Shown piece by piece: positions 11,137 to 22,531 of a stretch of 64,000 nt of DNA; within the stretch, counting starts at the first letter, position 1; each line of letters begins with the position of its first letter. Under the pieces are notes generated by a model, which worked only from the letters and a program-made list of their open reading frames with translations, was not told the DNA's origin and searched no databases. The position numbers and the translations under genes were made by a program. Origin of the DNA: Heterotrichella gracilis (taxonomy: Eukaryota; Sar; Xanthophyceae; Tribonematales; Xanthonemataceae); contig JAULBX010001558.1 of the NCBI GenBank assembly GCA_032358255.1, positions 1 to 64,000 on the forward strand. The letters are read 5' to 3'.

Positions 11137-11210
11137 TACGTCTATCAGCGTGTATTAACACCTGTGTTAAAGTTTTGCATCACAGGTGTTGACACATGCT
11201 GTTAGACGTC
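11137..11210. repeat. Long imperfect hairpin
   Basis: Bases 11137-11166 pair with 11181-11210 at about 25 of 30 positions around a 14-base loop. The innermost arms are AACACCTGTG and CACAGGTGTT. It could be a small foldback element or a microRNA-type precursor. Confidence 0.75.
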
Positions 11211-11549
11211 GAAGACGCACGTGCTCACCTCTCGTTTCATGTGCTGTGCAATAGAAGAGTGGACTGGCTTGAGACCGGTAACTGGGTAGAAATGACTATC
11301 ACATCAACACAGTTTCTGCCACCATGTACCTCTGTAGATATACACTTGCTTGGGTATTGAATCAACTGGTTTATGCTCACTTCGGCCTTGCATCTAGGTG
11401 CACCTCCGACTTGAGTAGAAACCAATCAAATTAAAATCCATGCAAGCACAGCTTGATACACTCTAGTGGTTCCAGGTGGTTCAAGCAGCCCATAATTTTT
11501 ATTACAGTTTATCAGTGTCTCCCAGAACACATCAATTGTAATGGTCTAG

Positions 11550-12570
11550 GCAACTCGCCCACTTGGATGCAACACCATTATATCTATCTGCCCTATGCTA
11601 TTACGACAAAAACACAAGAGTGAACAGGGGGCAGGAGTTCCTGCAACTTTTGACACCATCGTGGACTTGGTATTTTTGCATGCACATTTAAGGTCCACTT
11701 AGGCCCCTCTGCAAACCCTGAAAAGGCCAACAAAAATTATGACCTTTTTTTGGGGTGGGGGTGGGGGGGGTGGTTTCAGGGCTCGAAAAAAATGTCAGTG
11801 GAAAAATAAAAAAGCCCGATTTTTTTTTTGTAGAAGATATTAGAAGGCTTGCTATAGCAGAAGACCTCACAAACTGTCTAAGCTTTCGTTTGCACACACT
11901 TACGTGTATATGGGTACTGTCTAGCGCTAGTTGTGGTACCACTTGTACCCTAGGCATATGCATGCATGCACACAAGGATGGTAGGAGGTCTCTCTGAACA
12001 CCCACAGCAGTCCCAGCAGCGCCCCGCCCTTAGGCAGCAGCAGCAGCAGCGCCATCCGTTGATGCGAATAGTCTAGGCAGGGGATAGCTTAGTATGTGTA
12101 CTTGAGGGATGACACCCCACGTGTGTGAGCTTGGGATTGCCAATTTATAATTTTTATTTGTTTGCTGCTCTTGCTGAGTGTTGCAAGGACTTTGGTTTAT
12201 TCAGCCTAACTGGGAAGGCTAGTTAGTGCTCAAAACACCCCTTAAATGTTAAAAACAAGTAAAAAGGGGGGTGGGTGGGTCAAATGACAGGGGGTCCAAA
12301 GAAATGTAGGATGGTGTCTGAAATTATTTTTTCTCCTGCCCCCTGGAGTGAACAAAATCAAGCCATGCTTCCCAGTGCACAGCAGACATCTTGTTTCTTT
12401 TCACTCTCCAGTGCCACTGGAAGGAAGGAAGAAGTATTAAAGGGGCGGCAGCGCCGCAGCCATCCCCGGGAGCTCCTCACACCCGTGCCACTGGCATGCC
12501 ATGGCAATTGAGGTGCATCAAGTCAAATCACGGGGACACAGGTGCAGATGCATGCATGCATAACATTCCC
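11550..12570 (+). repeat. Dispersed repeat, copy 2, interrupted
   Basis: Blocks matching copy 1 (9487-9690) occur at 11550-11617 and 12387-12560, separated here by about 770 bases instead of about 30. The insert contains a G-rich tract near 11752-11771 and a short CAG run near 12040. This copy lies directly upstream of the allantoate deiminase start. Confidence 0.65.
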
Positions 12571-12585
12571 TAAAATGTTAGGGAG

Positions 12586-12599
12586 TGTAACATGTTACA
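12586..12599. repeat. 14-bp perfect palindrome upstream of allantoate deiminase
   Basis: TGTAACATGTTACA is a perfect palindrome about 200 bases before the start codon. Just before it, ACATTCCCTAA and TTAGGGAGTGT form another short inverted repeat. Either could be a dimeric transcription-factor site; this is inference. Confidence 0.6.
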
Positions 12600-12801
12600 A
12601 GCTGAAAGCTTGAAGGAGCATAAACCGTATGTTCTGCTCCCTGTATTCTTGTTATACATACTCGAACTTCTCTGAACGGGACCCTTTCTGCCCCAACACA
12701 TATTCACACCTAATTTCACTGAAATCACAAGGGCACCCACGGTGGAGGTGCATGCCTGCCCTCTTTCCCACTTCCCTTTCGTCCCCCAGATAATTAGGGC
12801 T

Positions 12802-15800
12802 ATGGTGAACTGGAGTGCAAGGACCGCTCTCTTGGTGGTGGCCTGGGCACTTCTCCTCACGCATGTCCGCTGCTCAGGTAGGCTGCTCCCCCTTGCCTTG
12901 TACAAACAGGGCACGTCTGTTCCACCATGGCGTGGCCAAGTGGTCGACTTGTGAAAGTATATGGGAATCGCTATTGGGTGCAACGCTGTTCCTGAGGTTG
13001 CCGTGCATTGCACGTTCGCCCTCGACTAGTCATGCCAGCTGGCCAGGGCAGGTGGACCACGTTCGCCCTCGACCAATTGTCCAAGCGCACTGCCACTGTA
13101 CCATTTACTAAGCTTCGCCTGACAGCGAGGCCTTTCACCCTGCGTAAAGGGCATGGGGATATATGCATGCGTTGCGGACCACCCATTGCCCACCCCTTGC
13201 CCTACCCCTTGTAGTGCCTGTGCAGACCTTATGTCGCCACTGTATATGCACTGCACCCATACGGCTTTGGCTGGGCAACGGTGGTGCCCAACTCTCACTA
13301 GCGACTCCCGATGCCATATTTCTGCTGTGGGAAGCGACTCCAATTCCCACAGCAGAAATATGGCATCTAGCATAGGCAACCCAGTTTGCCAAAATTAACA
13401 GTGCATCTGTTTCACTCGCCACCCTGGTACTGGCACCCACATGGCGCAAACGAGCAGCAATGCGCCGGAGATGCACGGCGGTGCATGGCGTCCACCCCGC
13501 AGCTTTGGTTCCAGAGTACTCCTACAGTCAAGCAAGCGTCCCCTCCCCTCCTAGCCAACCACCCCTTGTGTTCCCCAGGGGAGGATATCAGCGATGAAAA
13601 CCTGCTATACCTGCTGCACAAGGAGCCAAACAGGCAAATCCAGGAGATGGGCAAGGTGAGGGAAGGAGGGGGGGGGGCTCACATCCCGCCTCTACCACAG
13701 CGGGTGTGTCATGGGAATTTACCTGCACGGCCTACACATCCCATGCGCGTACGCTCTAAGCCAATGCCTGTTATCTCAAAACCTTGCTGGTTATCCTGGC
13801 TTGCGGTATAGGCATGGGGGAGGCACCCCACTGTGGAGGCCTTCGGGTTGGACACCTGACCCTCAGCGCTGCGCACAGCTTTCAAAACCCTTGGCCAGGG
13901 TGCGGGGTCCCTCCCCTTCCCTCCCATTAACACCTGGCCCCCCGTTCCAGATCAGCGACCGTGAGGACGTGCTTGTGCGCACCTTCCTGTCACCGGCACA
14001 CCTGCAGGCGGCCAGGAAGGTGCGGCGGGAAACCCTAGGGAAGCCCTACAAACCCTACAACAAACCTTGTGCGCAGCTTGGCCCACCAGTGCAGGCTGCA
14101 GGCATGCAGACCCTAAAAGCCAATTTTCTAAACCCTACACAGTTCTGCCTGGCTTTTCACTCTCTGTATCTCCCCGTTGCAGCTTGAGCAGTGGATGCAG
14201 GCTGCGGGCATGCAGACGTGGATCGACAACATAGGGAATGTGCATGGGAGGATCCATGGCATGAAGCCGCTGGAACCCGCGCTCATCATCGGTACGGCTT
14301 AGGGTTTAGGGTTTGAGACTCACGGCGCGAAATTGCGTGAACGTGCGCTCATCATGGGTACCAATTTGGTATGGTGTAGGTTGTAAAGTCAAGGGGTAGA
14401 GGGTTTAGGTGAGGCTTTTGCACCCGCCAACCCTGCACAAACCCCTGCAGATTTATTAGGAAATCTCGTCCACCAGCTCCTCATTACAAACTGCACTAGA
14501 AAATTGACAGTACCACGCCTCCCCACATGCTCCAATACGGCATAGTCATTGTGGTGGAATATCAAAAAGCACGAGGGGATTATCAGCAGCATCGCACGAG
14601 ACCAATTGTATATTGCAAATCCTGCAAGAACTCCTTGTATTATAAGTCCGTCTGCTAAAAAACCACAAAGTGTCGCATATCATTGCAAGGTCATATGACG
14701 TTACCACTCCTGCCCCACAGGCTCCCACTACGACACAGTCATTGATGGCGGGAAGTTCGACGGCATGCTGGGGGTGTTGAGCGGCATTGCGGCGGTGAAG
14801 GCAGCTGTGGCTTCTGCGGCTGTGAAGGCAGGCAGGATCTCCAATGCTGACCTGGCAGCCAAGCTGGCGGCTGGCAGGGGGTTGGACAGGATCTTGCCAG
14901 GTGGGTGGGGTGTCAGTGTGTCCAAGCCAGTGGTGCAATCTTACTGTCAAAAAATCATTATGAATAACAACAAAGATGGCACCACTCATTCACTCGTGTT
15001 GCTTTGGGCCGCGGCGGGTTCTCATTACTGATGTAGTTATATATTGGGTTGGTCAGTGCGTTGACATATATGCATTGCCCAGCAGGCACCCTTGCACGAG
15101 AAGGTGGCACTGCGTGCGCTGTGTAAAGTATATGTACTATCATATACGACACCCCGACTGAAAATGAACTGTAAGGCGGGAGGATGGTGTCAGTAAGGCC
15201 ATGTTGGTATGCATGTGACCAAGTGCCTTCCTCCCCCTCCTTCCACTGTTATAAAACCCTTCACTGTGGTTTGGACAGGGGGGACGCACATATTGATGGA
15301 GCAGCCTGTGGAGGTGATTGCGTTCTCGGATGAGGAGGGGGTGAGGTGAGCAGCAGCAACCCTAAACCCTAACCCTACATCCTTATGGAGCAGCCTGTGG
15401 AGGTGATTGCATTCCAACATGAGGGGTGGTGAGGTCAGTGGGTGGCCCAACCCTAGCTACTGAACCTATGTGTAGTTTTAGCCGTTGACCCTAAACTCTT
15501 CTGGAGCACCTTCCTTGACAGCCGCAACCCTATGGCGACAAAAATGTCCTGAAATCAAAATACCTTGAGCCAAATGCCTGGTCTCTTCATTCCTTAGCCC
15601 CCAGCCCTCCTCACTCTCCACAAAACCCTTGTCTAGGTTCCGCAGCACCTTCCTTGGTAGCCGCGCAGTGGCGGGCACCTTCATCCGTCACGGGCTGGAC
15701 ACAGTGCATGACGTGAATGGCACGGCGCTGGCGCTGGTGCTGCGGGGGGCGGGGCTGGAGGGGACAAGGGAGGCGCTGGAAGAGGTGGCGATGACGCCGG

Positions 15801-18376
15801 ACCAGGTACGATGTGCGGTGGGGTTTCGCGCTAGGTTTTGTCGAGGGTTCAGTAAAAACTGTTGTTGGCTGGAGGGCACCAGGGAGGCGCTGGAGGAGGT
15901 GGTCACGAATGAGGTCGGTGTAGAAATCCCTCCTCCAGCCATGTGCCGCCATTGACATGGTGCATTTCAAGGCATCCCCTCATATGGCTCCTTGTATGTG
16001 CAACCAGCGCAGTCCATGAGCGCACAGGGTGAAACACCCATTTGTTGCAGTCTGTTGTGAAGTCGACCCCAATCCCATTCCCATCCCCATGCCCCGGCGC
16101 TCGCCTACATAGAGGTTCACTTGGAGCACATACGAATCATATAAATATTTCCTGCTTATCTGATCATTTCTATATATGTTTCCCCCTTGTCTCCCAGGCG
16201 CGTGCCTACGTGGAGGTTCACATGGAGCAGGGCCCAGTGCTAGAGCAGATGAAGCAGCCGCTGGGGGTGGTGGAGGGGATTGCGGGGCAGACCTGGCTGC
16301 AGGTGTCAGTCAGGGGGCAGCAGGTGAGGAGGGTGGTGGGGGGGGGAGTGGGGTCCAACCAGAGTTACCCAATTTGTTTTAAGTGTGGAGGGAGGATGGG
16401 AGGATGGGTGGGGGGAGGTTATGGCACCGCTGCAAATCTAGTTTCCCATCATGTATGAAACAGCACCAGCTTCAAGTCCGACCCTCAACCCACCTTCCTT
16501 TAGTTTGCACCAATCCTGACAATTCCCCCCCATTCCATCCCCAGGGCCACGCGGGGACAGTCCCCATGAAGCTGCGCAGGGATCCTGTAACTGCGGCAGG
16601 CCAGATCTTCAATTTTGTGGAATCTACTTGTGGAGGGGGGCCATCCCCGGGGCCATTGGAAGGTAGGGCTGGAGCGAGGGAAAAAATTGCTCTAGTGGGA
16701 TATGGGCTCTGTTTGAAGCAGGGTTTGATGGAAACAGTTGGATATTTTGCCCTTTTGTGTGGCTACAGACTGTGGAAGCTGCTTGAAATGGGCTACCTGA
16801 CAGGCCTTTCACTATTCTTGCTTGCATTGTAGCCGTCATATGGATATAATCTGGCAGAAGGCTTTGCAGTGTAAGCATGTGCCTGCTCTCTCTGGCTGGT
16901 ACACAATGCACACCCCTTACCAGTGCCGAGGCTGTTCTAACATCCTCTGTAGGGTTTGAAGAGGCAGACAACGTGGTGTGCACAGTGGGGTCGATTTCGC
17001 TGTGGCCGGGGGCCACAAATGTGATCGCGGGAGAGGCAAATTTCACGGTGGACATTAGGACCCGCAACGACGCTGTGCGGAATGTGCTGGTGGAGCGAAT
17101 CAGTGGGGGCATTTCCAAGATTTGTGATGCGCGGGGGGTGACGTGTGTGGTGCGGAATATGCACGAGGCCTCTGCTATCCACTCTGATGCTGCGCTGGTG
17201 GGGGATCTCACGCATGCGGCGGCAGATGCAATCAAGGTGGGTGTGCGCAGGCGCTGGGAAGGGGAGGTGACAGGGTGGTGGTGCATGTGATGCGTCCATT
17301 CAGCACTTTGCTGCCAATGGATGTGATGAGAGGGCCTGCAGTGTGCTGGAAGGTGCTTGAGGCTTCAATATTAGAAATGGTTACGGCCTAGGGTTTTGGG
17401 CTAAGGGCTGCTGGAAGGTACTTGAGGCTGCAATAATGGAATGTCCTCATGCGCTGCTGTGGCTGGTGAGTTGACCCTGCATTCGGCTGCAGGTGTAGAC
17501 AAGGTGGGTGTGGGCACTGTTTTAGGGTTGTTTAGAAATGTGCAAATATGAGCCCAATCATTGCAAAATCCTTTCATAAACATGTATAGGCTACTCCAGT
17601 CTCCTCCCTCACTCTCCCTTTCCCTCCTCGTTTCCAACACAATCAGAATTGCGGCTTACCAAACCCCCTCTGTAATCCCCCCGCAGATTCTTGCATCCCT
17701 GGGCATCGCGGCCCCACCCCCACCTCCACCAGGCGCCATCCCCAGGCGCCAGCTCACCGAATTATCCATCCCAGTGCTAGTCAGCGGTGCGGGGCATGAT
17801 GCGCTGGCCATGGCTGACCTCACGCGGGTGGCCATGCTGTTTGTGAGGTGCAGGGGAGGGGTGAGTGGCGCACTTGGCGGGGAGGGGGGTGGGGGATGGG
17901 AGTGTGTCGCAAAATTGAAAAGTGTCGCAGTACCCATGTATTGGATACCTGTTTTAAACGCCTATTGTATGGTTTATGGGGCGATGGTTTTTGTACATAT
18001 TGCATCACACATGGAGTGGCTGACCTTGCACAGGTGGCCATGCTGTTGGTGAGGTGTCGGGGAAGGGTGGGTGACGCTCAGGCGGATGGGTGGGTGGGGA
18101 TTGGGAATGCATGCATCTTGTATGCATCTTGTATGCGCATACGTTGTACAAAGCCTCGACCCTGACCTTGCAACCCTACTCTTGAACTTGACCTGTCCAT
18201 GTCGCTCTCCTTTATTCCTCCCCATTGTCTCCCAGGTGAGCCATTCCCCCCTTGAGCACGTGGAGCCTGATGATGTGGCAGCAGCCAGCACGGCACTGTA
18301 TGCACTGCTGCTGGCACAGGGGAGCGAGGGGAAGGGGGAATTGGGGGTGGCAGGGGGGGTGCGGGACGAGCTGTGA
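12802..18376 (+). CDS. AAH: Allantoate deiminase (allantoate amidohydrolase)
   Basis: M20-family metal amidohydrolase that converts allantoate to ureidoglycine, CO2 and ammonia, recycling purine nitrogen. Twelve exons close in phase to 529 residues: 12802-12877, 13579-13655, 13951-14019, 14183-14291, 14721-14900, 15279-15345, 15637-15805, 16198-16323, 16545-16662, 16953-17236, 17687-17860, 18236-18376. The N-terminus is a signal peptide (RTALLVVAWALLLTHVRC), in line with the ER location of the plant enzyme. Motifs in order: VRTFLSPAHL, MQTWIDNIGNVHGR, GSHYDTVIDGGKFDG (metal-site His and Asp), EVIAFSDEEGVRFRSTFLGS (acidic catalytic pair), VEVHMEQGPVLE, GIAGQTWLQV, GHAGTVPMKLRRDP, NVVCTVGSISLWPGATNVI, VLVSGAGHDALAMADLT and MLFVRCRGGVSHSPLEHVE. 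Length and order match plant AAH. A TGTAA lies 43 bases past the stop. Introns 3 to 8 and 11 carry exon echoes. Confidence 0.95.
13310..13367. repeat. Perfect 24-bp inverted repeat in AAH intron 1
   Basis: Bases 13310-13333 are the exact reverse complement of 13344-13367, with a 10-base loop. Arm sequence begins GATGCCATATTTCTGCTG. It is either a recent foldback insertion or a functional RNA hairpin. Confidence 0.92.
14071..14560 (+). repeat. Exon echoes around AAH exons 4 and 5
   Basis: Three copies are visible. 14071-14112 repeats the acceptor and start of exon 4 (real copy from 14181). 14338-14362 repeats the end of exon 4 and its donor, separated from it by TTAGGGTTTAGGG. 14528-14560 repeats the start of exon 5 (real copy from 14721). 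Confidence 0.8.
15384..15530 (+). repeat. Exon echoes of AAH exons 6 and 7
   Basis: 15384-15430 repeats exon 6 (GGAGCAGCCTGTGGAGGTGA is identical), preceded by CCCTAAACCCTAACCC. 15500-15530 repeats the start of exon 7 (AGCACCTTCCTT is shared). Both lie in the single intron between these exons. Confidence 0.85.
15867..16130 (+). repeat. Exon echoes of AAH exon 7 end and exon 8 start
   Basis: 15867-15914 repeats the end of exon 7 (GGGAGGCGCTGGA is shared). 16090-16130 repeats the start of exon 8 (GCCTAC, then GAGGTTCAC). The intron thus holds echoes of both flanking exons, each nearest its own exon. Confidence 0.82.
18019..18070 (+). repeat. Exon echo of AAH exon 11 end
   Basis: GTGGCCATGCTGTTGGTGAG and its flanks repeat the end of exon 11 with its donor, about 200 bases downstream inside intron 11. 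Confidence 0.88.
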
Positions 18377-18418
18377 GGGCTTCCTACACCATTTGGGGTT
18401 TAGGTCCAAGGCTTCAGT

Positions 18419-18423
18419 TGTAA
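18419..18423 (+). terminator. Putative poly(A) signal TGTAA for AAH
   Basis: TGTAA lies 43 bases past the TGA, implying a short 3' UTR. If it is used, the exon copies at 20850-21362 lie outside the transcript. Confidence 0.5.
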
Positions 18424-19037
18424 GTATGTATTTGGATATTGCACAGCGGCTGTGGCACTGTGCGTGTTGCTGTTGGGCGTACAGGGTGGGGTGATCGTGC
18501 CAGAAGTTCTAGAAAGGGAGAAAAGGGGAGGCCAGGAGCAGGGGTTTTTATATACAATTGACACAATGACATGTTTTTCTCATCGCTAGAGTTTCTGGTC
18601 CATAGTTGGAAGCTGGAATGGTTGCTGTTATGTATTGCAACGCGTCTGACAATTTCTTGGCTGCCTCCTATCTGCCCTGCGCCCATTTATGGTCTGTCGT
18701 GTCCCAGTTGTTGCTCTTTTGCACTCACTACCTTGCCTGCTATTGCCCTGATAGACTGGCGTTGGCTTGCGCCTTCAGAAAACTGATACCAGCTATACTA
18801 GGGCCACCTGTGGGCGTTTTCTATCTTTCGTTGCCAAAAATGCTTGCTGGAGACGGTTAAAAAGAAATTAATTTAGCATCAAGGGAATTATAAGACAAGG
18901 AAACCCTCATGCCTCGCATGCAGTGGTATAGAGTCCAGTTCTAGCGAAAAGTTGTCCACTTGCTAACGCGTAACTTCCTGTTGGTTACCTAACACCCCTT
19001 CGCGTCTAATTTTATAAACTACTCACAGTCTAATCCA
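18424..19037. other. Intergenic DNA downstream of AAH
   Basis: No supported gene. The stretch is less GC-rich than the exons. Confidence 0.4.
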
Positions 19038-19798
19038 ATGGCTAACAACTTGGAAATCAACCCAGGTGTCGACACTGACATCGGACTGGCCAGATGGTAG
19101 CGAAGCGCGTGAAGAAGAGCGCGACCAGGTACGTTCCTCTCGTATTACACCCGTCTACAAATCGTCTACGTCAGTCGCATAGCGTATGGCTATGAACGGA
19201 GCGGCAAGGGTAGTTTAGGCATGCATGCATGCGCAATATTGATTAAAACTAACCACTGCAGCACACGGCACAGCATAACGATTACTCCCGTCCACTTCTT
19301 CCAAGTACAATGCGTCTCGGGCTTCTGGTAGTACCCTTCTGGCCTGCGGTCCGCTGTCTTGCTTCTTGCATATCCCTTTAATTAAAATGATAATCCCTTG
19401 TAAAAACAAAGTGCACCAGCTCAACCAACTGACGCAGCCATTGCAACACCCAGACAGCACTCTTGGTCACCGACTCACTGCTTGCACATACGCGTAACTC
19501 ACTGTGGTGCTGTTGCGCATTCTCAGGGTATGTGAACGTTCCCTCCACCCTGCCAGTGGCCACTGCACCGGTACCGCCTGCTGGTCCTGACCTTTGGGAG
19601 AAGGTGAAGGTTGTCGGCATCGTGGCTGCGTGCGTGATAGGAACTGCAGCAGTAGCTGCAATGGGGGTGCTAGCAGTTGAAGTGCGCCATCTGGTAGAGG
19701 ACAAGCGCCAGCACATGAGAAACGGTCACGGTTTTTTTTTAGTATGGGGATGGATTTGTTTTGGTATAAGGGTCTTGAATGGGTTTATTTTGGTATAA
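19038..19798 (+). CDS. Possible small membrane protein, low-confidence model
   Basis: The well-supported part is an exon from 19527, after acceptor TTCTCAG. It encodes a Pro/Val-rich stretch, one strong membrane span (VGIVAACVIGTAAVAAMGVL) and a charged tail (EVRHLVEDKRQHMRN). A short first exon 19038-19065 (MANNLEINP) joins in phase but through a weak donor (GTGTCG); a better-looking donor (GTACGT) near 19129 does not keep frame. The last 20 or so residues read into a T-rich tandem repeat, so the true 3' end may differ. I do not recognise the family. An opposite-strand ORF overlaps it and cannot be excluded. Confidence 0.33.
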
Positions 19799-19830
19799 GC
19801 CCCCAAAATGGGTTTGTTTTCATATAAGCA
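19746..19830 (+). repeat. Three imperfect copies of a T-rich 28-base unit
   Basis: The string TGTTTTGGTATAAG or a close variant recurs three times, each after an ATGGRTTT-like stretch. Confidence 0.75.
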
Positions 19831-20056
19831 CTGCACCAAAGGACAAGTTTGGTATATATATCAACATTTTTTGTATAAGCCTGAAAACCCGACAAGGGTT
19901 AACTAAACCTACACCCTGCACAGCAGTGATATATCCCAACAATTGGACAACCCTACAAGGGTATATATTTCAGGGAACATACTGTTAGACCCTGCAGGGC
20001 ACTTTACATAACCCTATTCCCGCAGGCAAACCTAGAAGGGTCTACCTGCCAGGAAA

Positions 20057-20121
20057 AATCACTATTATACCCTGCAGAATCACTATTATACCCTGCAAAA
20101 TCACTATTATACCCTGCAGAA
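20057..20121. repeat. Three tandem copies of AATCACTATTATACCCTGCA
   Basis: A unit of about 22 bases is repeated three times almost without change, so the array is recent. It contains the palindromic core CTGCAG in two copies. Confidence 0.9.
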
Positions 20122-20849
20122 ATGATGGAGGTACATGTGCTCTGTGGTGGGTAGTCGGGTAGCCTGGGAGAGGAGGATAAGCTGCAGCGATGCAGCCCTA
20201 ACCATGTACAAGTGGCAAGCAATTGCCCACTCAATTATGGCACCAGCCTGCTTGCCCCCTTGTCTCACCCATAGGCCCCCATCGATGGATATCCCTGCAG
20301 GCTGATGACAGCTTGATTGGTGTGCAAGGAGCTTGATGGCTAAGAATGGCAACCCAACCTGGTTGTGGTGCTGGCGCTGGTGCGGGTAGCACAACATATA
20401 CAGCAGATGTGGTTGACATGGTGCGTTGTAGCCGTACTGAAAAAGGTGTGCATGGGTGTGCATTCAACAGGCGCCGGGGTGTTCGTCTTTGTATGGGTGT
20501 GCAATTATGGAAGATTTGCTGGCACCTGGCTTGAGTGACATATGATAGGACTTGGTAGTGAAAGGTCTAATTTTCATCATTGATAAGTGGAGTAATGTTT
20601 TTGGGGTTCAGTCCAGCTGGTGTTTTTGCTGGCTTCATGGATCCCTTTGGTCATATGCACACCCACAAATACACGAGGCAGTCACCTTCAGGCTGGCTTA
20701 AATATGGCGCATTGGCTTTTCAGACCTGTCAGTGGGCGATAGGGCTACATAATGGGCTGAACAGTGGGCTGGCACCTACTCGTTACGAAAAGCACCAGTA
20801 AAAAACCCCAAATATTCAAGAAACACATGTCACAGCTCTGTTACCCCCT

Positions 20850-21362
20850 GCTGATTCCCTCCCCACTGTTTCCCAGGTGAGCCATCCCCCTTAGCACGTG
20901 GAGCCTGATGACCTGGCAACAGCCACCGTCGCAACGTTGTATGCGCTGCTGCCGGTACATGGGGGGGAGGGGAAGGGGGGCACAATGGGGACAGCGGGAG
21001 TGCGGGGCGAGCTGTGATGATGTGGGGCGCATCGTTCAACGAACCTGCCGGGGCATTTGTAGCTGTAAATGCTTAATTATATGTTGATTGGCAGTAAATA
21101 CTTAATTATATGTTGATTGGAAGCAGGCACCACGGCGCTGTATGCGCCGCTGCCGGAACAGGGGGGAGAGGGGAATGGGGGAACAATGGGGATAGCGGGG
21201 GTGCGGGCGAGCTGTGATGGTGCGGGCGTATTGTTCACATGAACTGCCGCGGCATTTTAGGCATTTGCATATTTTGTAGACAACACATTTATATCTTTAT
21301 GTTGATGTGCAACCACGGCGCTGTATGCGCTGCTGCTGGCACAGGGGGGGAAGTGGGCTGGC
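20850..21362 (+). repeat. Three tandem decayed copies of the AAH last exon
   Basis: 20850-21018 repeats the intron 11 acceptor and all of exon 12 of AAH through its stop. 21126-21222 and 21311-21362 repeat the middle and end of the same exon. Spacers also match one another: TTAATTATATGTTGATTGG occurs twice in 21065-21125 and TTATGTTGATGTG near 21298. The whole is an array of a roughly 200-base unit 2.5 kb downstream of the source exon. The copies carry frame changes and are not expected to code. Confidence 0.88.
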
Positions 21363-22039
21363 GGGAAAATGCGGTGTGCAAGGGTGACACCTTCACTCGT
21401 CCTCTGCTTCAGCGCTGTGAACGTGAGTTGCCTGTGCTATACCGTGCAGCGTCGGGTTGGTTAGTCTCTTTTGTGTTACATGTCTATGTTTCATTGGGTG
21501 TGGTAGCCCTGGGCCAAAGGAGGACCCGTACAAGGCGAGAAGGGGGGGCAGGGTGACAACCTTCCCACACCCTATGAAACATGGACACTTGACACTGTTT
21601 CTATTTGTAACTTGACTGAGGTATCTATCCCAACACTCTTGGTCTAGATCCCGTGGTTGAAAGCCTGGGCTGGACTGGCACAGGATGTAAGCCAGGCACC
21701 CCTCGCCCCTGGCAGCCTATCATTGCCCACCCTGGGAAGTTGGGCTGACTTTTGCTATCAGTGGACACAGCGTACAGCACAGAAAACCCATGGAGTCATG
21801 TAATGGATGTATCCAACTGCAATTATTATTAAGGCTCAAGGGGTAAAATGCAGAGAAAACCTCCCATGGCTTTTGCAAAAAAACGGGTAACCACTTGAGT
21901 AACCATGTGAAACGCACCAGCAAACGTTCTGTACCCTCAGGCAGTCTCATAGCGCACTATTCGTTCGCCACACAAACCCCCTGTGTTTGCACAGCAAGTT
22001 GCTATTACTAATAGTATTAGCAACATGTGACTTGGGACT
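21363..22039. other. Intergenic DNA, no supported gene
   Basis: Only short ORFs without domain features occur here. Confidence 0.4.
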
Positions 22040-22395
22040 TGTGCAAAAGCCATAGGGTTGAGTTAGCTAGGTTTAGAATGGGTGCCCATGATCTTGAGGT
22101 TAAAACTGGTAGATGGAGACGCATTGATTATGAACATAGGTTGTGCAAATATTGTGAGACGATTGGACATTATCACGTTGAAGATGAACACCACTTTATT
22201 TTTTAATGTCCACTTTACCACGATGTTAGAGAAGCATTTCAGAGCTGCTATAATGGCATTTCAAGAAACTTGTTTAGCTTTTTTGGTAGTAAATGTGGGG
22301 CCAATGTGGCTCCATTAATTCACAGTTTATTTAGTAAGCGGGTTGACTTTTTCAAGCACCCCCAACAGTCTTGTGAGCCCGGGTTGGCTCCCTGA
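22040..22395 (+). mobile_element. LINE remnant, C-terminal end of the reverse-transcriptase ORF
   Basis: Read from the frame of base 22078 upstream and downstream, the translation shows HRVELARFRMGAHDL, then RLCKYC, then VEDEHHFIF, then CPLYHDVREAF. This is the zinc-knuckle-like tail found at the end of many non-LTR retrotransposon polyproteins (pattern CxxC, EDExHFL, CPxYxxxR). A TAA interrupts the frame between HHFIF and CPLY, so this copy is dead. The stretch is clearly more AT-rich than the host exons. No 3' tail or target-site duplication was identified, and the clade cannot be told from this piece. Confidence 0.7.
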
Positions 22396-22531
22396 ATGTG
22401 ACTGTCAAAACAAATCTTGTAAATCTTGTAACAGATTTATAAATGAGCAGCCAGGCAAGTTCTGAACTCCACCTATGACAACATTTCCCTCCAGATGTGA
22501 GCCGGAGTAAGGCGAGGGGTGTCACAGAGGC

